A stretch of 64,000 nt of DNA from Manduca sexta (GCF_014839805.1 NC_051116.1:1860001-1924000); one strand, 5' to 3'. Numbered from the stretch's first letter, positions 10,965 to 21,679 are shown. Numbers and translations are program-made. The notes: generated by a model from the sequence alone, not told the origin.

Positions 10965-11124
10965 AGCAGAGATAAATAAAAATCTTGGCTATCAAAGATT
11001 TTAACCTAAATTTCTGTATTAAACGAATTTATTTTTACAATACTCTACAGTCCTTTATATTTAGGTGCCCATTATCCCTTTGAAATTCACAAAGATTTTA
11101 GAGGTCTCAATTAAATGAAGTTAT

Positions 11125-11215
11125 TTCATCCGGAACAGGCCTTTGGACAATTAATGGAAGCGAGAATCAAGGACCCTTAAAATTTCGCTCGTATTTAAGA
11201 TTTGATTTTGCAAGC
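11125..11215 (-). mobile_element. Small LINE C-terminal remnant
   Basis: AATGGAAGCGAGAATCAAGG followed by ACCCTTAAAATTTCGC resembles the 6.2 kb LINE end (AATGGAAGCGACCCGCATCC). Decayed. Confidence 0.45.
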
Positions 11216-11359
11216 GGACGTCTACGAGATATCTCTATTGCATAATTGTTCTTCAAATTATACTTGATTAAAGGAATGGTCATGAAATTTTAACGAGGCT
11301 AAATGGCCATAACTAAATCCTGGTATGCTTAAAAGTACCAGTCCCATTTATTGTAATAT

Positions 11360-11660
11360 GGTGAGAGGTCTCTTATATTTGAGAGTCCGCTTGGGTAGAT
11401 ACCACCGCATTGTCTATTTCTGCCGCCAAGCAGTGAAGTCAGCAAGCAGTGTTGTGTACCGCTTTGAATAACATTGCAGCCAGTAAAACTATTGGAAATA
11501 ATAAGACTTAACATCCCATGTCTCATGATGGCGAGCGCAGTGGAATACCAAACAATACTTTTTAATTCAAGGTGTTGGATGGTGTTTCTACTGTTTACGG
11601 TCGTATCGCTTACTATTAGGAACGGCCGGCTCGTCTCGTCATTTAAAGCAATAAAAAGAA
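11360..11660 (+). repeat. Family D repeat, near full length
   Basis: Runs from GGTCTCTTATATTTGAGAGT through GCCGCCAAGCAG, GATGGCGAGCGCAGTGGAAT and TACTGTTTACGGTCGTATCG to a CAATAAAAAG tail. The open frames of 99 and 132 codons on opposite strands both lie in the repeat. Confidence 0.88.
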
Positions 11661-11707
11661 TGAACTGGAAACTTTCACAGACTTTCCTTAAGATATTAAA
11701 ATTATTC

Positions 11708-11830
11708 CCAATACTATTGCGTCCCACTGCTGCGCGATGGCCTTCTCTACTAAGAAAAGGGATTAGACCTTAGCCTAGTGCGGGTCGACAGATTTGACAT
11801 CTTCGAAAACCTTAAAGAGATTGCTTAGTA
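11708..11830 (-). repeat. SINE B 3' fragment
   Basis: Contains the reverse complement of the B tail region (CCCACTGCTGCGCGATGGCC, AAAAGGGATTAGACCTTAGC). The head is lost. Confidence 0.65.
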
Positions 11831-12360
11831 TATAAGTCACTGTATGATTTTAATTAACTGTAAACATCGTATCCATTGCGGCAGTAATACAACAAAAGAT
11901 TGAAAACAAAAGAGTTACCGATCAGAAATAAATTGTTTTTGTAAAGTTATTTGAAGACAACAGAAAAATATGTTGAATAGAAACTTCTCGATTGTGCTCA
12001 AGTTTGAACAACGGTGTACTTTTCGAATTGTTTTCTTTAAAACGTGGCAGGAGGGTATTCAAGACTAACTTTTTCACTTAGTTCCATCCGCGTGAAAGGC
12101 TTTTAGGTAAATAAAAAAGTTGCCTGTGATTTAAGATTGAAAAACTATACATAACTATAGATAATTAAACTAAAAAGTGTTCCCTTCACTTTCTTTTACA
12201 TTTTATTATACTGATACAATGGGAAAAACATGATTATAGACCAGTGCGAACAAAAAGACAGTATTTGTCACTTGCTATGAGTACAATCGTCCCAATTTAG
12301 ATAATTTGGAGTCTTCAAATTGTGCTTTTGTACACACAATATAAATAATTACCCTTCTTC
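11831..12360. other. Non-coding sequence
   Basis: AT-rich sequence; no gene or repeat recognised. Confidence 0.4.
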
Positions 12361-12364
12361 CTGA

Positions 12365-12478
12365 ATTACCCCGGCAACCAATGGCTTGCCTCTAGCATTA
12401 CAAAGTCCTAGAGCGGCTAATGCTGCTTACCATCAGGCGGAGCGCTTGCTCGTTTGCCAACTGAGCTAATAAAAAATT
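12365..12478 (+). repeat. Repeat related to family D 3' end
   Basis: GCTGCTTACCATCAGGCGGA and GCTTGCTCGTTTGCC followed by AATAAAAAA resemble, but are not identical to, the D terminus. Confidence 0.5.
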
Positions 12479-12998
12479 TAAAAATTACTCAAATTTTATT
12501 AAGAAATAAATGTAGTTAAGAACGCGACAACCCTACTTTGAGAAAATCCCCGAAGCAACTCGCTTCAATATTTAAATTTAATTACAGCCTCCGAATACTT
12601 TTTGCGTTAGTAAAAATATTTTAAAAGGTTTTTGCTTTATTTGACGCTCGTTTGACATCTTGATTCTTAAAACAAAAGCTTTCCGACGGATCGCTTCAAT
12701 TAATATTTTTTTATTTGACTCGAGTCATAGGGTTAGTAAAACACTTAACTTTCGCATTTATAAAGAAAAGTAAATATCAGGATATTGTTCTTCAAAATAC
12801 TCAATTCTATTTAAAAATAAATTGTCCAGATGTCAAACTGTCCAAACCATTTGACACGGCGTGTACGGAATTGACACCGTTGACTCCAATCGGCCGAGTT
12901 TTGACAACAACTTGGCCGGAACTTGGAGTTGGTGAAATATTAGGCGGTAAGGCTGCGGTCTCTCTGCTAGCGGATTACTGATCGTAGTGCAAATGTTT
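12479..12998. other. Non-coding sequence with an 88-codon open frame
   Basis: The frame at 12715-12981 on the plus strand shows no recognisable domain and no splice context; chance is the simplest reading. Confidence 0.35.
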
Positions 12999-13343
12999 TG
13001 ATTTTGAATCTCTCTTCAGTCGGCTCCTCATTACTGAGGATTGTGATCCCGTCCAAGGTCATTCAGTAATCTTCTCCACGAGGCACAATCTTCGGCTTGA
13101 TGCACCGCTATGCTCATTGGTATATGTAGGGAGTTAGCGATCTAGTCCGACCAGCGCTTCGGATTACGCTCTCTTGGTCGCTTGCCTTCGAGCTTGTCGG
13201 TGAGCACCAACTTCTCCAAGTTGTCTGGTTTCCGTCGCGCTATATGTCCAAAATATTTTAAATTACGGCTCAGACAGACGGAGAATAGCCTATGTTGATG
13301 TGTCAGATTGAGCTCTCTTAAGATCGATTCACTGATTTTGAAT
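12999..13343 (-). mobile_element. 5'-truncated LINE with 11-bp target duplication
   Basis: The minus strand encodes LKYFGHIARRKPDNLEKL and KRPRERNPKRWSD, then an AEDCASWRRLL-like end. This is the C-terminal pattern of non-LTR endonuclease/reverse transcriptase proteins, of a different lineage from the 10.6 kb copy. One in-frame stop follows RWSD. TGATTTTGAAT flanks it at 12999-13009 and 13333-13343. Confidence 0.85.
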
Positions 13344-13504
13344 AGCGATTGACTAAAATTGATTTTATTGCACTTAATATACTAATTGACAAAGCGGATT
13401 TTCGATTCGTTTCGTAATATTTTAACTAGGTTCGAAACAGAAAAATCGGTGGATACTAAATTTTATAACCAGTTATCGCAAAATGACTCATAAGTCAACC
13501 TCTT

Positions 13505-13622
13505 ACAATTGGCAAAGAATACACACCTTATTTTTAAAAAAGTAAGAGATGTGAGCCTTTGGGTTTTGAACCTGCGGACTTTCGTCTCGGCAGTCCGTTC
13601 CACACCCTACTAGGCTATCGTT
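13505..13622 (-). repeat. SINE B head fragment
   Basis: Keeps only the tRNA-like 5' part on the minus strand (GGTTTTGAACCTGCGGAC, then the A-box-like end CTAGGCTATCG). Confidence 0.75.
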
Positions 13623-13702
13623 TATTAATATCTAATGTAGGCCTGTACATTATTATTGACCTTCCTAATTATATGTTCGCTAATGTTTAGTTGTTTGTTC
13701 AA

Positions 13703-13735
<33 letters not shown>
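13703..13735. repeat. (ATT)n microsatellite
   Basis: About eleven TAT/ATT triplets in a row next to a minus-strand D element. Confidence 0.9.
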
Positions 13736-13736
<1 letters not shown>

Positions 13737-13933
13737 TGCTGCTTGAATGATGAGACGGGCTTGCCGTTCGCCACATGGTAAGCGATACGACCGCCCATAA
13801 ACAATAGAAACACTATCCAACACCATGCCATACAAAATATTGTTTGGTATTCCACTGCGCTCGCCATCCTGAGACATGAGATGTTAAGTCTTATTATGTC
13901 CAGTAGTTACACTGGCTACAATGTCCTTCAAAT
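13732..13933 (-). repeat. Family D repeat, 5'-truncated
   Basis: Minus-strand copy with the ACCGCCCATAAACA, GGTATTCCACTGCGCTCGCC and CACTGGCTACAATGTCCTTC blocks. It ends where the D head would begin. Confidence 0.85.
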
Positions 13934-14267
13934 GAATGCAAAAACCGCTGAACGAATTCGGACGAAATCAAACCTCTTTGCTACCTTTTATCTTATTTAA
14001 GCTAAAGTTTTATAATACGAACGGAAGCGACCAGCACAAATATTATAAAAAATTTAGAAGCATTTTATCCCCGCTTCCCGCTACCACCACCGTCACGGCT
14101 TATTCAATTGACATATTACTTTTGCCGGAACAATGAGCATTGTTAAGGTTTCTTTGATCCGCACTCGATCGGTTAAAGAATCATTACTTATCGAAGCCTC
14201 AAGTTTTGACAATACTTTCAATGGTTCGGAATTTTTACGCTCTCAATGATTATATAAAGTTATAGAC

Positions 14268-14540
14268 TTACCCCATTATTTATAGACGTTTTTATCGAAG
14301 GACGGAGCATTGCTGTGATAACAAGTCTGTTTCTCAGCTTTGTTTATCTGACAACTTGCTGTTTGTTCAGTTTTGTTTATCTGACAGCCAATTAGATTAA
14401 AGTATCTCAATATTAGCTAATCATAACGGCCCTATGTCTACGCAATGCGAAGGCTGCCATGCCGTCAGCACTGAGAAACAGACTTGTTATCACAGCAATG
14501 CTCCGTCCTTAGATAAAAAACGTCTATGAATAAGGGGGAT
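14268..14540. mobile_element. MITE, family M, with both long inverted arms
   Basis: Left arm 14270-14336 and right arm 14474-14538 are inverted copies of about 65 bp containing GACGGAGCATTGCTGTGATA and ACAAGTCTGTTTCTCAG. The outer ends are ACCCCATTATTTATAGACG and CGTCTATGAATAAGGGGG. The middle includes GCAATGCGAAGGCTGCCATG. It has no coding capacity. Confidence 0.88.
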
Positions 14541-14544
14541 TATG

Positions 14545-15038
14545 TCTAAGTATAGACAGTTGTGGATTTAAAACAAAAATTTATATAGCGAACTAGATAT
14601 TTTATCCGACTGAATCACGATCAACCGTTTTCAATAAACGATCCCAATCTCAATCTTCAATCCGGTTCCCAGAATGAACATATCAAAATGACTTCTTTGT
14701 GAGCATGTCAAAATTTTTTTGTTTTGATTGGTCCATTTCTGAGATAGATAGTAAAAAGGGATTGGGCTCGTTTTTTGAAAATGGCGCTTAATCAGAAAAA
14801 CAATTCTTATTTTTTTATACGGTCGACTAACGAAAAATTACAACGCCTAGCCTCTCGACATAATCACACCGGTCTATTTGGAAGAAAAAAAAGAATAGGC
14901 AAGAGCATAGAAATATCCTAACAAATAGTAACCCACAAATGTTGTTTAAAAGTAATTTGTATATTTTGGCAGACCTCGGCCCAATTATAGTAACAAACAA
15001 GTACCCTCATCAATATAATAAAAATGTGTTACGTCACA
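14545..15038. other. Non-coding sequence
   Basis: No supported gene or repeat. Confidence 0.4.
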
Positions 15039-15323
15039 CTAAAACATACATACATACATACATAACATCACGCATTTTATCCCCGAAGGGGTATGCAGAG
15101 GCGCAACTAGGGCACCCACTTTTCGCCAAGTGTGTTCCGTCCCATGATGTGATAGAGGGCGAGCCTATCGCCATATCGGGCACAAATTCCAGACTCCGGG
15201 CTGATACTGAGCAGAAAAACCCAAATATCACTTTGCCCGACTCGGGATTCGAACCCAGGACCTCAGAGCGCTATTGTACCGGACGTGCAATACAACTACG
15301 CCACCGAGGCAGTCTAAAACATA
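15039..15323 (-). repeat. SINE A with 10-bp target duplication
   Basis: Full copy on the minus strand: head with A box (TGGCGTAGTTGTATTGCA) and B box (GGTTCGAATCCCG), body TATCAGCCCGGAGTCTGG, tail of ATGT repeats. CTAAAACATA flanks it at 15039-15048 and 15314-15323. Frames of 131 and 65 codons here are SINE shadows. Confidence 0.93.
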
Positions 15324-15621
15324 AGCGACGATAGTCTAATTGCGAGTGAAACGGAATGCTGAGACTAACGTCCACAGGTTAAAACCTAAGAACACGCACC
15401 TCTGACTTTCCTTGAGTTATGTGTGTAACCTTTGTAGATTATCCCTTGCTTTAACGGTGAAGGAAAACATCGCGAGGAAACCTGCATACCTGAGAAGCTG
15501 TCTGTAAGAATTTTGAGGCTATGTTAAGTCTGCAAATCTAAACCAAGCGTGGTGGACTAAGGCCTAATCCCTCTCAGTAATAGAGGCCCGAGCCCAGCAG
15601 TAGGACAATATAAAGGGCTGA
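15324..15621 (+). repeat. SINE B, tail split by a Helitron
   Basis: A diverged B copy directly follows the SINE A. Its tail stops at GGGCTGA and resumes after the Helitron as TGTATTATTAT at 15903-15913. Confidence 0.85.
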
Positions 15622-15902
15622 TCTGTATATATAAAAATGAATCCCTACTTCCCTTGGTCACGCCATTACGAGTGAACGGCTGGGCCGATATCACTATTTT
15701 TTTTGTATTTGTTATTGTCAGGAAAAGGTTCTAATGAAAGAAAAAAAGTCAAAAAATAGCGCGGAAAATTAAAAAAATTTAAAAAACTTAACGAATATAT
15801 TAATTTTATATAACTGTCAATTTGAAATAACTGTCAGCGATTGACAGAATGCGCGATGCAAATTCATTGTTAAGACGGGACAACATCTGTCGGGTCAGCT
15901 AG
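15622..15902 (+). mobile_element. Helitron, GGGTCAGCTAG subfamily
   Basis: Begins TCTGTATATATAAAAATGAA and ends GTCGGGTCAGCTAG, between A and T. The block CCTTGGTCACGCCATTACG followed by GTGAACGGCTGG is shared with copies at 25.2, 52.9 and 62.4 kb. Non-coding, about 281 bp. Confidence 0.88.
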
Positions 15903-16082
15903 TGTATTATTATATAAATCAAATCCGCTGAAGAGATGTCATAACAGACGACGCCTCATATATGTGCAAATCACGAACGAACCCCACGTTATGTCGGTTG
16001 ATTTATTTTTCTCACTATTCTCGGAGAATTGTGTAGTTTACGAAATTTTAACGCCGCGCAGACTTTTTTTTTGAGATCTGCC

Positions 16083-16500
16083 GTGGTTGTCAGCCTAGTA
16101 CCCTGCGAACGGTGTACAAGCGATCCGCCGGCTTAGCAACCACGGCAGTCCCTGTGAGGATGGTAGGCCCTACCAGCCTGGGAGGAAGAAGAGAGGGGAT
16201 AATGAAAGAAAGGAAGAGAAGATTAAGGAGAGGGAGCCATCTCAGGATAGTTGGAAGGGAGAGGAAAGGGAAATGTTCGCCAACCCTTATAGGCCTCAAT
16301 GTGTATTTAGCAACCATGAGGTGTACACACTGAACTGTGTGCCTAAGGTCGCGGCAAATGTGTCCCCATGCATGGGCGTGCATTTGGTGTGGAGACTAAG
16401 CGCACAAGAATTGCTTCGGGGGGACCGCACAGACCTTAACATCATTGTCGATATCAGTCCCGGATCTTGAATTTTTGGAGGCGAGGCAAAGTCTGGATAA
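16083..16500 (+). repeat. Family K repeat, longest copy
   Basis: Contains GCCGGCTTAGCAACCACGGC, a purine-rich centre, CTTATAGGCCTCAATGTG, GTGTACACACTGAACTGTG and GTGTGGAGACTAAGC. Overlapping short open frames on both strands carry no recognisable protein. Confidence 0.75.
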
Positions 16501-16759
16501 TGCCGCCCCCGACCACCTATATTGTTAACTTTGTCATCATCATCATTTCGCGCCCCGCGGGAAATAATTATTTATGTGTGTAATGTTCTAGATGTCTTAG
16601 TCAAAGTTGCGTTAAATATAAGTTGTGTATACGTCTGCCAAGTTTGGATTTGCCGCCCTCTGAATTCGCCGCTCGGGGCATTGGCCCCGGCTTGCCCCAT
16701 AGATCCGGGGCTGGTCGATATGCAATACCAGTGTTAAGGCATCGAAACTGGTATGAAAA

Positions 16760-16982
16760 ACACACACACGTCTTTACCCCGGGTAGGGAGAGGCGCAACT
16801 ACACTCACTTTCCGCCGCGTGTTTTTTGTTCAATGATGTGACAGGGGGCGAGCCTATCGCCTTTTAAATCACAAATACTCCAGGGCGAAACAAAAAAAGT
16901 ATCACTCTGCCCGACTTGGGATTCGAACCCAAAACCTTATACCAGCTACCGCACACGCTATACAACCAAACAGAAGCAGTTT
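16760..16982 (-). repeat. SINE A, diverged
   Basis: Minus-strand copy with GAGCCTATCGCC, the B box GGTTCGAATCCCA and a decayed head. An ACAC run forms the tail. Confidence 0.8.
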
Positions 16983-16984
16983 AC

Positions 16985-17440
16985 ACAGAATTTGTAATAG
17001 CATAATAAAATATTTTCTCAGACCAAAAACACCATCGTAATTTTAGATATCTATTTATGTGCAAGGTTGCTAAATCCAGTTCTCTGTAAATAATAATCGT
17101 GTGTGGGCGGCGCGGGCCTCTTTGTACTTGCCTATCGAGGATTATTGTATGAAGGATTTTGGAGTGTTTGCGTTAGATTAGAGAGCTTCGATAGAGTTAT
17201 GTTTTAAAAACTGGATTTTGCGAAGGAATAAATATATTTTTTAACATGTCTGTTACATTAATAACGTTTATAATACGATAGACGTCAATATGATATTCCT
17301 ACCGGCTTCCCTTTTAATTTTATTTACGATTGTCTTAGTTTTTGTTTTCTATTAAATTGGCCACGATATATAAGACAATACACTGGATACTTATTGCTTC
17401 TTACCCAATAGTTCTAAGATATAGAGCGGATATCGGTAAC
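16985..17440. other. Non-coding sequence
   Basis: AT-rich sequence with a small GC-rich patch (GGGCGGCGCGGGCC, 17106-17119). No gene recognised. Confidence 0.4.
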
Positions 17441-17449
17441 AAGTCTTCA

Positions 17450-17535
17450 TAGTCCCCCCGTGACCATGTAGGCTGCAGTCTTCGAACCGTCGGGAGAAAA
17501 TAATGATATAAAAACCACAATAAAATCATCTTAAA
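17450..17535 (+). repeat. Family F repeat
   Basis: Contains the F signature GTGACCATGTAGGCTGC then GTCTTCGAACCGTCGGGAG and the AAAACCACAATAAAATC end. Truncated on the left. Confidence 0.75.
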
Positions 17536-17596
17536 GTCAATTATACTATATACGAAGAAAATATATTCTCCCAAACAAATAATAATAGAATGTTCA

Positions 17597-17882
17597 TTAG
17601 TTGTTTGTTGTTGACTGCCTCGGTGGCGTAGTTGTACTGCATGCACGTTAGGGCAGCGCTCAGATATCTTGGGTTCGAGTCGCGGGTAAGGCAAAGTTGT
17701 ATTTGGGTTTTTCTGCTCAGTATCAGCCCGGAGTCTGAAATGTATGCCCGATATGGCGATAGGCTCACCCTCTATCAGATCATGGGACATAATACACTTG
17801 GCGAAAAGTGGGGTGCCCTGGTTGCGCCTCTGCATACCTCTTCGGAGATAAATGCGTGATGTGTGTTTTACGTTAGTTGTTT
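17597..17882 (+). repeat. SINE A with 10-bp target duplication
   Basis: Complete copy with the A box GTGGCGTAGTTG and B box GGTTCGAGTCGCG, ending at GATAAATGCGTGATGTGTG. TTAGTTGTTT flanks it at 17597-17606 and 17873-17882. The 144-codon minus-strand frame (17401-17835) crosses this SINE and family F and is not a gene. Confidence 0.92.
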
Positions 17883-18020
17883 AATACAATAATTCGAATA
17901 AATTTTACTTGAAACTTGTGAAAATACTTTTTGAATATTGGTTCGTTGCCGTTACTTTCGACTGTTTGTCCTTTAAATAGCTCTTTAACAACATTTTAAT
18001 GTGTTTTTATTCTTTTACAG

Positions 18021-18058
18021 ATCCTCCGTCAAACCAGTTGATGAAAGTTTGTTTTACG
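18021..18058 (+). CDS. Candidate 38-nt internal exon
   Basis: A pyrimidine-rich tract (TTTTTATTCTTTTACAG) ends at 18020 and an ideal donor (ACG|GTAAGTAA) begins at 18059, leaving a 38-nt segment that fits insect exon signals. One frame has a stop; the other two are open and read SSVKPVDESLFY or PPSNQLMKVCFT. I cannot assign either to a protein family. No flanking exons were found, so the neighbours would lie outside the window or be equally short. It lies between SINE A and a family I repeat, not inside a recognised repeat. Confidence 0.4.
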
Positions 18059-18400
18059 GTAAGTAACCATGAACTAAGTATTTGGACACGACTTTTTTTT
18101 GTGAAATTTTAAACAGCTCTTCGTGAACGTGTTTGAAATTTGACAGCATAAACATAGGGCCCGAGCTTAAGAGTGAACTTCTAATAGTTTCACTAGGTGG
18201 GAACAGTACTCTTTTATGGGAATTAGAACCACTATTTCGAGTCCGTATTGTAATCGTTTTTCGTCGAATAAAATTCAACACAGACTCGCTATGCGTTGAC
18301 ATTTCTTATCGAATCGAAAGAAGAAACATGGCTCTCGTTGCATTTAGAGTTTTTACAAGGTGCCGCAAGATGGCTCTGAACAATAATTTATTATTTATAT
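18059..18400. other. Possible intron sequence
   Basis: Follows the candidate donor. Overlapping open frames of 82 (minus) and 112 codons (plus, running into family I) have no recognisable motif. Confidence 0.35.
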
Positions 18401-18735
18401 GCATCGATATATATTATGTACTACGTACTAAATTTAGCATTCGGAACATTTACTATGTTCAACTGAATTGAACTGCAATCCATTCAAACTGACTTTAGAA
18501 CGGTGTCAATATTGACAGCTTGTTGTTGTGTACGGAGTGGCGCTCATAATATAAGAATTCGAGTCTAAGTATAAACACGTAAGTGCATAAAAAAAAATTA
18601 GTCAGATAAGTGAAATTATTTGTTGTTCAAGTGAATAAACAGGTTATAACAGTAACGTTTTGGTTGCCATTTTAGTTCAGATTTTGAACAAATAGTTTAT
18701 ATGGACGTTCGTGTTTATAGAATATACGTGAATGT
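18401..18735 (+). repeat. Family I repeat, uninterrupted copy
   Basis: Starts GCATCGATATATATTATG and contains GAGTGGCGCTCATAATATAA, GTTGTTCAAGTGAATAAACA, ACGTTTTGGTTGCCATTTTA and GTTTATATGGACGTTCGTG. Copies at 33.7 kb (minus) and 43.1 kb (plus) align along its length. This copy supplies the empty site for the solo LTR at 43.4 kb. Confidence 0.85.
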
Positions 18736-19088
18736 TCATATGTATTAATAATAATAATAATATCAGCCCTGTATTATATACTTGCCCACTGCTGAGCACG
18801 GGCCTCCTCTACTACAGAGAGGGATTAGGCCTTAGTCCACCACGCTGGCCTAGTGCGGATTGGTAGACTTCACACACCTTCGAAATTCCTATAGAGAACT
18901 TCTCGGATGTGCAGGTTTCCTCACGATGTTTTCCTTCACCGTTAAAGCGAACGATAAATTCACAAAGAATACACACATGATTTTTTAGAAAAGTCAGAGG
19001 TGTGTGCCCTTGGGATTTGAACCTGCGGACATTCGTCTTGGCAGACCGTTCCACACCCAACTAGGCTATCGCCGCTTTCATATGTATT
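18735..19088 (-). repeat. SINE B with 12-bp target duplication
   Basis: Complete minus-strand copy with an AAT-repeat tail on the left. TTCATATGTATT flanks it at 18735-18746 and 19077-19088. It is inserted at the end of a family I element. Confidence 0.93.
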
Positions 19089-19950
19089 GAATGAATTATA
19101 TTTATCGCTGTAATAACCACCAATCTTTTATTTCGCGTATAGTATTATCAAACGTGTATAGAAATACTTAAACGTGGTCTTACTAGATATATTTAACGTA
19201 TTTCTTAATTATTCTTATTGGAGATGATCTGTCAGTGCCTAGCAATTTATAACAATATTCCAAAACGAAATTCATTTATCTCTATATCAGAACCGAATTT
19301 ACACTAATTTAATACACCTATATAAATACAAAACAACAACTAATCTCAGACGTTAATGAAAACTAAATAAAGTTAGACTCTGTTCACACTTTTTGTAGTA
19401 TTGAAATGTGCGAATAAAAGTCGAGGGTAGAAAAATCCTTACTATCCTGTGGGCGATATACGGCGTACGCGTCTTAACATTTTGTTCTATTAAAAAAAGA
19501 TACACGCTACAGTAATCCTTAAACAGTAGCATCACTACGTAGAACTCCATATAAGTTCAGCGTTCTTAGAATGCCCTAAAAATATGATTCGTAAGTCGAT
19601 GACTAATTTTTATGTTTGTGATTGGTCGAGACCAATGCGTCAGTCACATTAGTCTCTACCAATCTCAATAAAACGACACAGAGATTGTCGTTTTATTTGA
19701 CCACATTCCAGGCACATTGGATGACCATGTACGTAATAAAGAGCAGAGAAGGCAGCTGCTACTACCCCCGACTTCCATCGGATTCAATTCAAGTACTTAC
19801 TTTTGTAAGTTAAACCATAATGTGAGATTTCCTTCCCCCCACAAGATTAAAGCTGGTTATGCCCATATGTTTGGTACTGCAGTGTATTAATCCAAATGAC
19901 CCTGTAAAATATCCATTTCCTCAAACGCTGGCTACATTCTTGCAAACTTC
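19089..19950. other. AT-rich non-coding stretch
   Basis: No gene is supported. At 19617-19690 a GATTGGTCGAGACC...TCTACCAATC arrangement resembles 58.05-58.11 kb (family N, possible small inverted-repeat element), but the match is weak. Confidence 0.4.
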
Positions 19951-20030
19951 TCTCGTTGATCAACATTACCTGGACCCGCTTACCGTCAGGTGTACTGAGG
20001 TCACTTTGCCCATATAAAAAAGCCAGTAGT
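19951..20030 (+). repeat. Family C 3' fragment
   Basis: Matches GGACCCGCTTACCGTCAGGT then GAGGTCACTTTGCCC of family C. Confidence 0.6.
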
Positions 20031-20314
20031 CACACGGCCGCCATTCTTTAAAATTCACACTGCTTCTAGGCAGAGATAGATATTGCAGTAAAAGGAATAC
20101 TAGTAGAAGCAAAGCCTAGAAACCTTTAGTGTGAACTACGGTTTACATCAAGTCTCCTGTATAAACAGACAGCGAGTAATGAAGTCAGACCGCGAATCTT
20201 ATCATAATAACATTGGCATATTAATGTGCTTAAACAATAATCTCTATCCAATTTAGATAATAGTCTTATTACACCAGATATTAATATATGAAATTAATAC
20301 TAACTTGATGTAAA

Positions 20315-20632
20315 TTTAATATCAGGTCAGTATTATATACTATCCCACTGCTGGGAATGGGCTTTCTTTACTACAGAGAGGGTTAGGCCTCAGTCCACCA
20401 CGGTTTATTGCGGATTGGAAGACTTTACACACACTCAAAATTCTCATAGAAAACTTCTTAAGTAATCAGGTTTCCTCAAGATGTTTTCTTTCACCGTAAT
20501 AATTCACAAAGAATACACACATAACTTTAAAAAAGTCAGAGGTGCTTGCCTTTGGGTTTTGAACCTGCGGACATTCGTCTTGGCAGTCCGTTCCACCTAC
20601 AGTTAGACTAACGCCACTTTTGATTGCAAATG
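20315..20632 (-). repeat. SINE B, older copy
   Basis: Minus-strand copy with all parts but several small deletions. Flanks TTGATGTAAAT and TTGATTGCAAAT look like a decayed target duplication. Confidence 0.85.
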
Positions 20633-20677
20633 ATATAAGCTTATTAAATAACTAATGATGGAATGCGAGGGGCCGAA

Positions 20678-20732
20678 TTGACAGCCATTGTAGCGAGTAT
20701 AATTACTGGGCATTATGAGACTCTTTTTACTG
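20678..20732 (+). repeat. Family D fragment joined to family C
   Basis: GACAGCCATTGTAGCGAGTA and ACTGGGCATTATGAGACT match the middle of family D. The sequence then passes straight into family C. Confidence 0.5.
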
Positions 20733-20734
20733 GT

Positions 20735-20892
20735 GTCGCGTTCCGAGATCAACCTATGTATACCTAGTTCCAACAGGCCGGCATAATTATATCGACTGGC
20801 GAGGGGTAATCATCTCTCATCAGTCGACATTCTATTGGACCCCCCTCCACTTACTATCAGGTGCAGGGGTCACTTTTCCTTCCACGTATAAA
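20735..20892 (+). repeat. Family C repeat
   Basis: Contains GTCGCGTTCCGAGATCA, AACAGGCCGGCATAATTA, a diverged palindrome around GAGGGGTAATCATCTCTC, and CATTCTATTGGACCC. Confidence 0.85.
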
Positions 20893-20989
20893 AAAAAGGC
20901 AACATCTATAACTCAGGGCGACGAACGTAGTGGAATACCACGCAGTAGTTGCTAATTCTAAGTTCCAAAAGCTATTGCTATTATTCACT

Positions 20990-21379
20990 GATGTTTTCCC
21001 TAATAGGTAGGCAGAGGTGCAACTAGGGTACCCAGTTTTGCCATGTGTGTTCCATTCCTGGATGGAATAAAACCAGACACTGGGCACACTGAAATACACA
21101 AATCATTTGCCACCAACATTATCACTGCCCGTCGCGGGATTTGAACCCAGGACTTCGAAGCGGTAGTCATATCGAGCACCAGTGGCGAAGGGCGCCATTT
21201 TTCAAAAGGCATCTCGACACAACATATAAGTTAATATGCATAAATGCAGTCTATAAATAGTTCTAATAATAATTAGTTTTTACATAAGTTACGAAAGGGA
21301 AGCCGGTAAGAAAGTAAGTACGTCGGGTTCCTTTGCCACTGCCGCGCACGCAATATAATTGCGCCACCGAGGCAGAGAT
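20990..21379 (-). repeat. SINE A interrupted by a family J element
   Basis: Minus-strand copy; the B box is GGGATTTGAACCC and the A-box region (GCGCCACCGAGGCAG) lies beyond the insert, so the SINE continues on both sides of 21180-21341. Confidence 0.82.
21180..21341. mobile_element. hAT-like MITE, family J, nested in SINE A
   Basis: Terminal inverted repeats begin CAGTGGCGAAGGGC on the left and end TTCCTTTGCCACTG on the right. The 8-bp flanks TCGAGCAC and CCGCGCAC agree at six positions, consistent with a hAT-type duplication that has mutated. 162 bp, no coding capacity. Confidence 0.8.
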
Positions 21380-21679
21380 AAATATAGTAGTATATTAGTA
21401 AACACTTCCAACAATCCACAACACCAAATAAAACTTCAAACGCCATAAACAAAACGACTTAAACGCAAAATACATCAGCGAAATTGGATTCCCATTCCTC
21501 ACCTTAAATAAATAATTCATACCAAACAAATAACTTTTCTTTGTACATCGAAGGCAATTTGAGTCAATTTGATTAGAACATAATAATAGCCATTGACTTT
21601 GTTGGCGAAAGTTGAGTATTTCGGATTAGATCAATGAGACGAGAAAAGTTATATTGAGTTATTCTGCTCAGTGTAAGCT
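21380..21679. other. Non-coding sequence
   Basis: No supported gene or repeat. Confidence 0.4.

Noticed and set aside
12715..12981. 88-codon frame as a gene
   Set aside because: No domain, no splice signals, and the length is expected by chance in 64 kb.
14939..15334. 131-codon frame over the 15 kb SINE A
   Set aside because: SINE A on the minus strand explains the sequence, including the tRNA-like head.
17401..17835. 144-codon minus-strand open frame
   Set aside because: It runs through SINE A and a family F end; its sequence is the translation of repeats.
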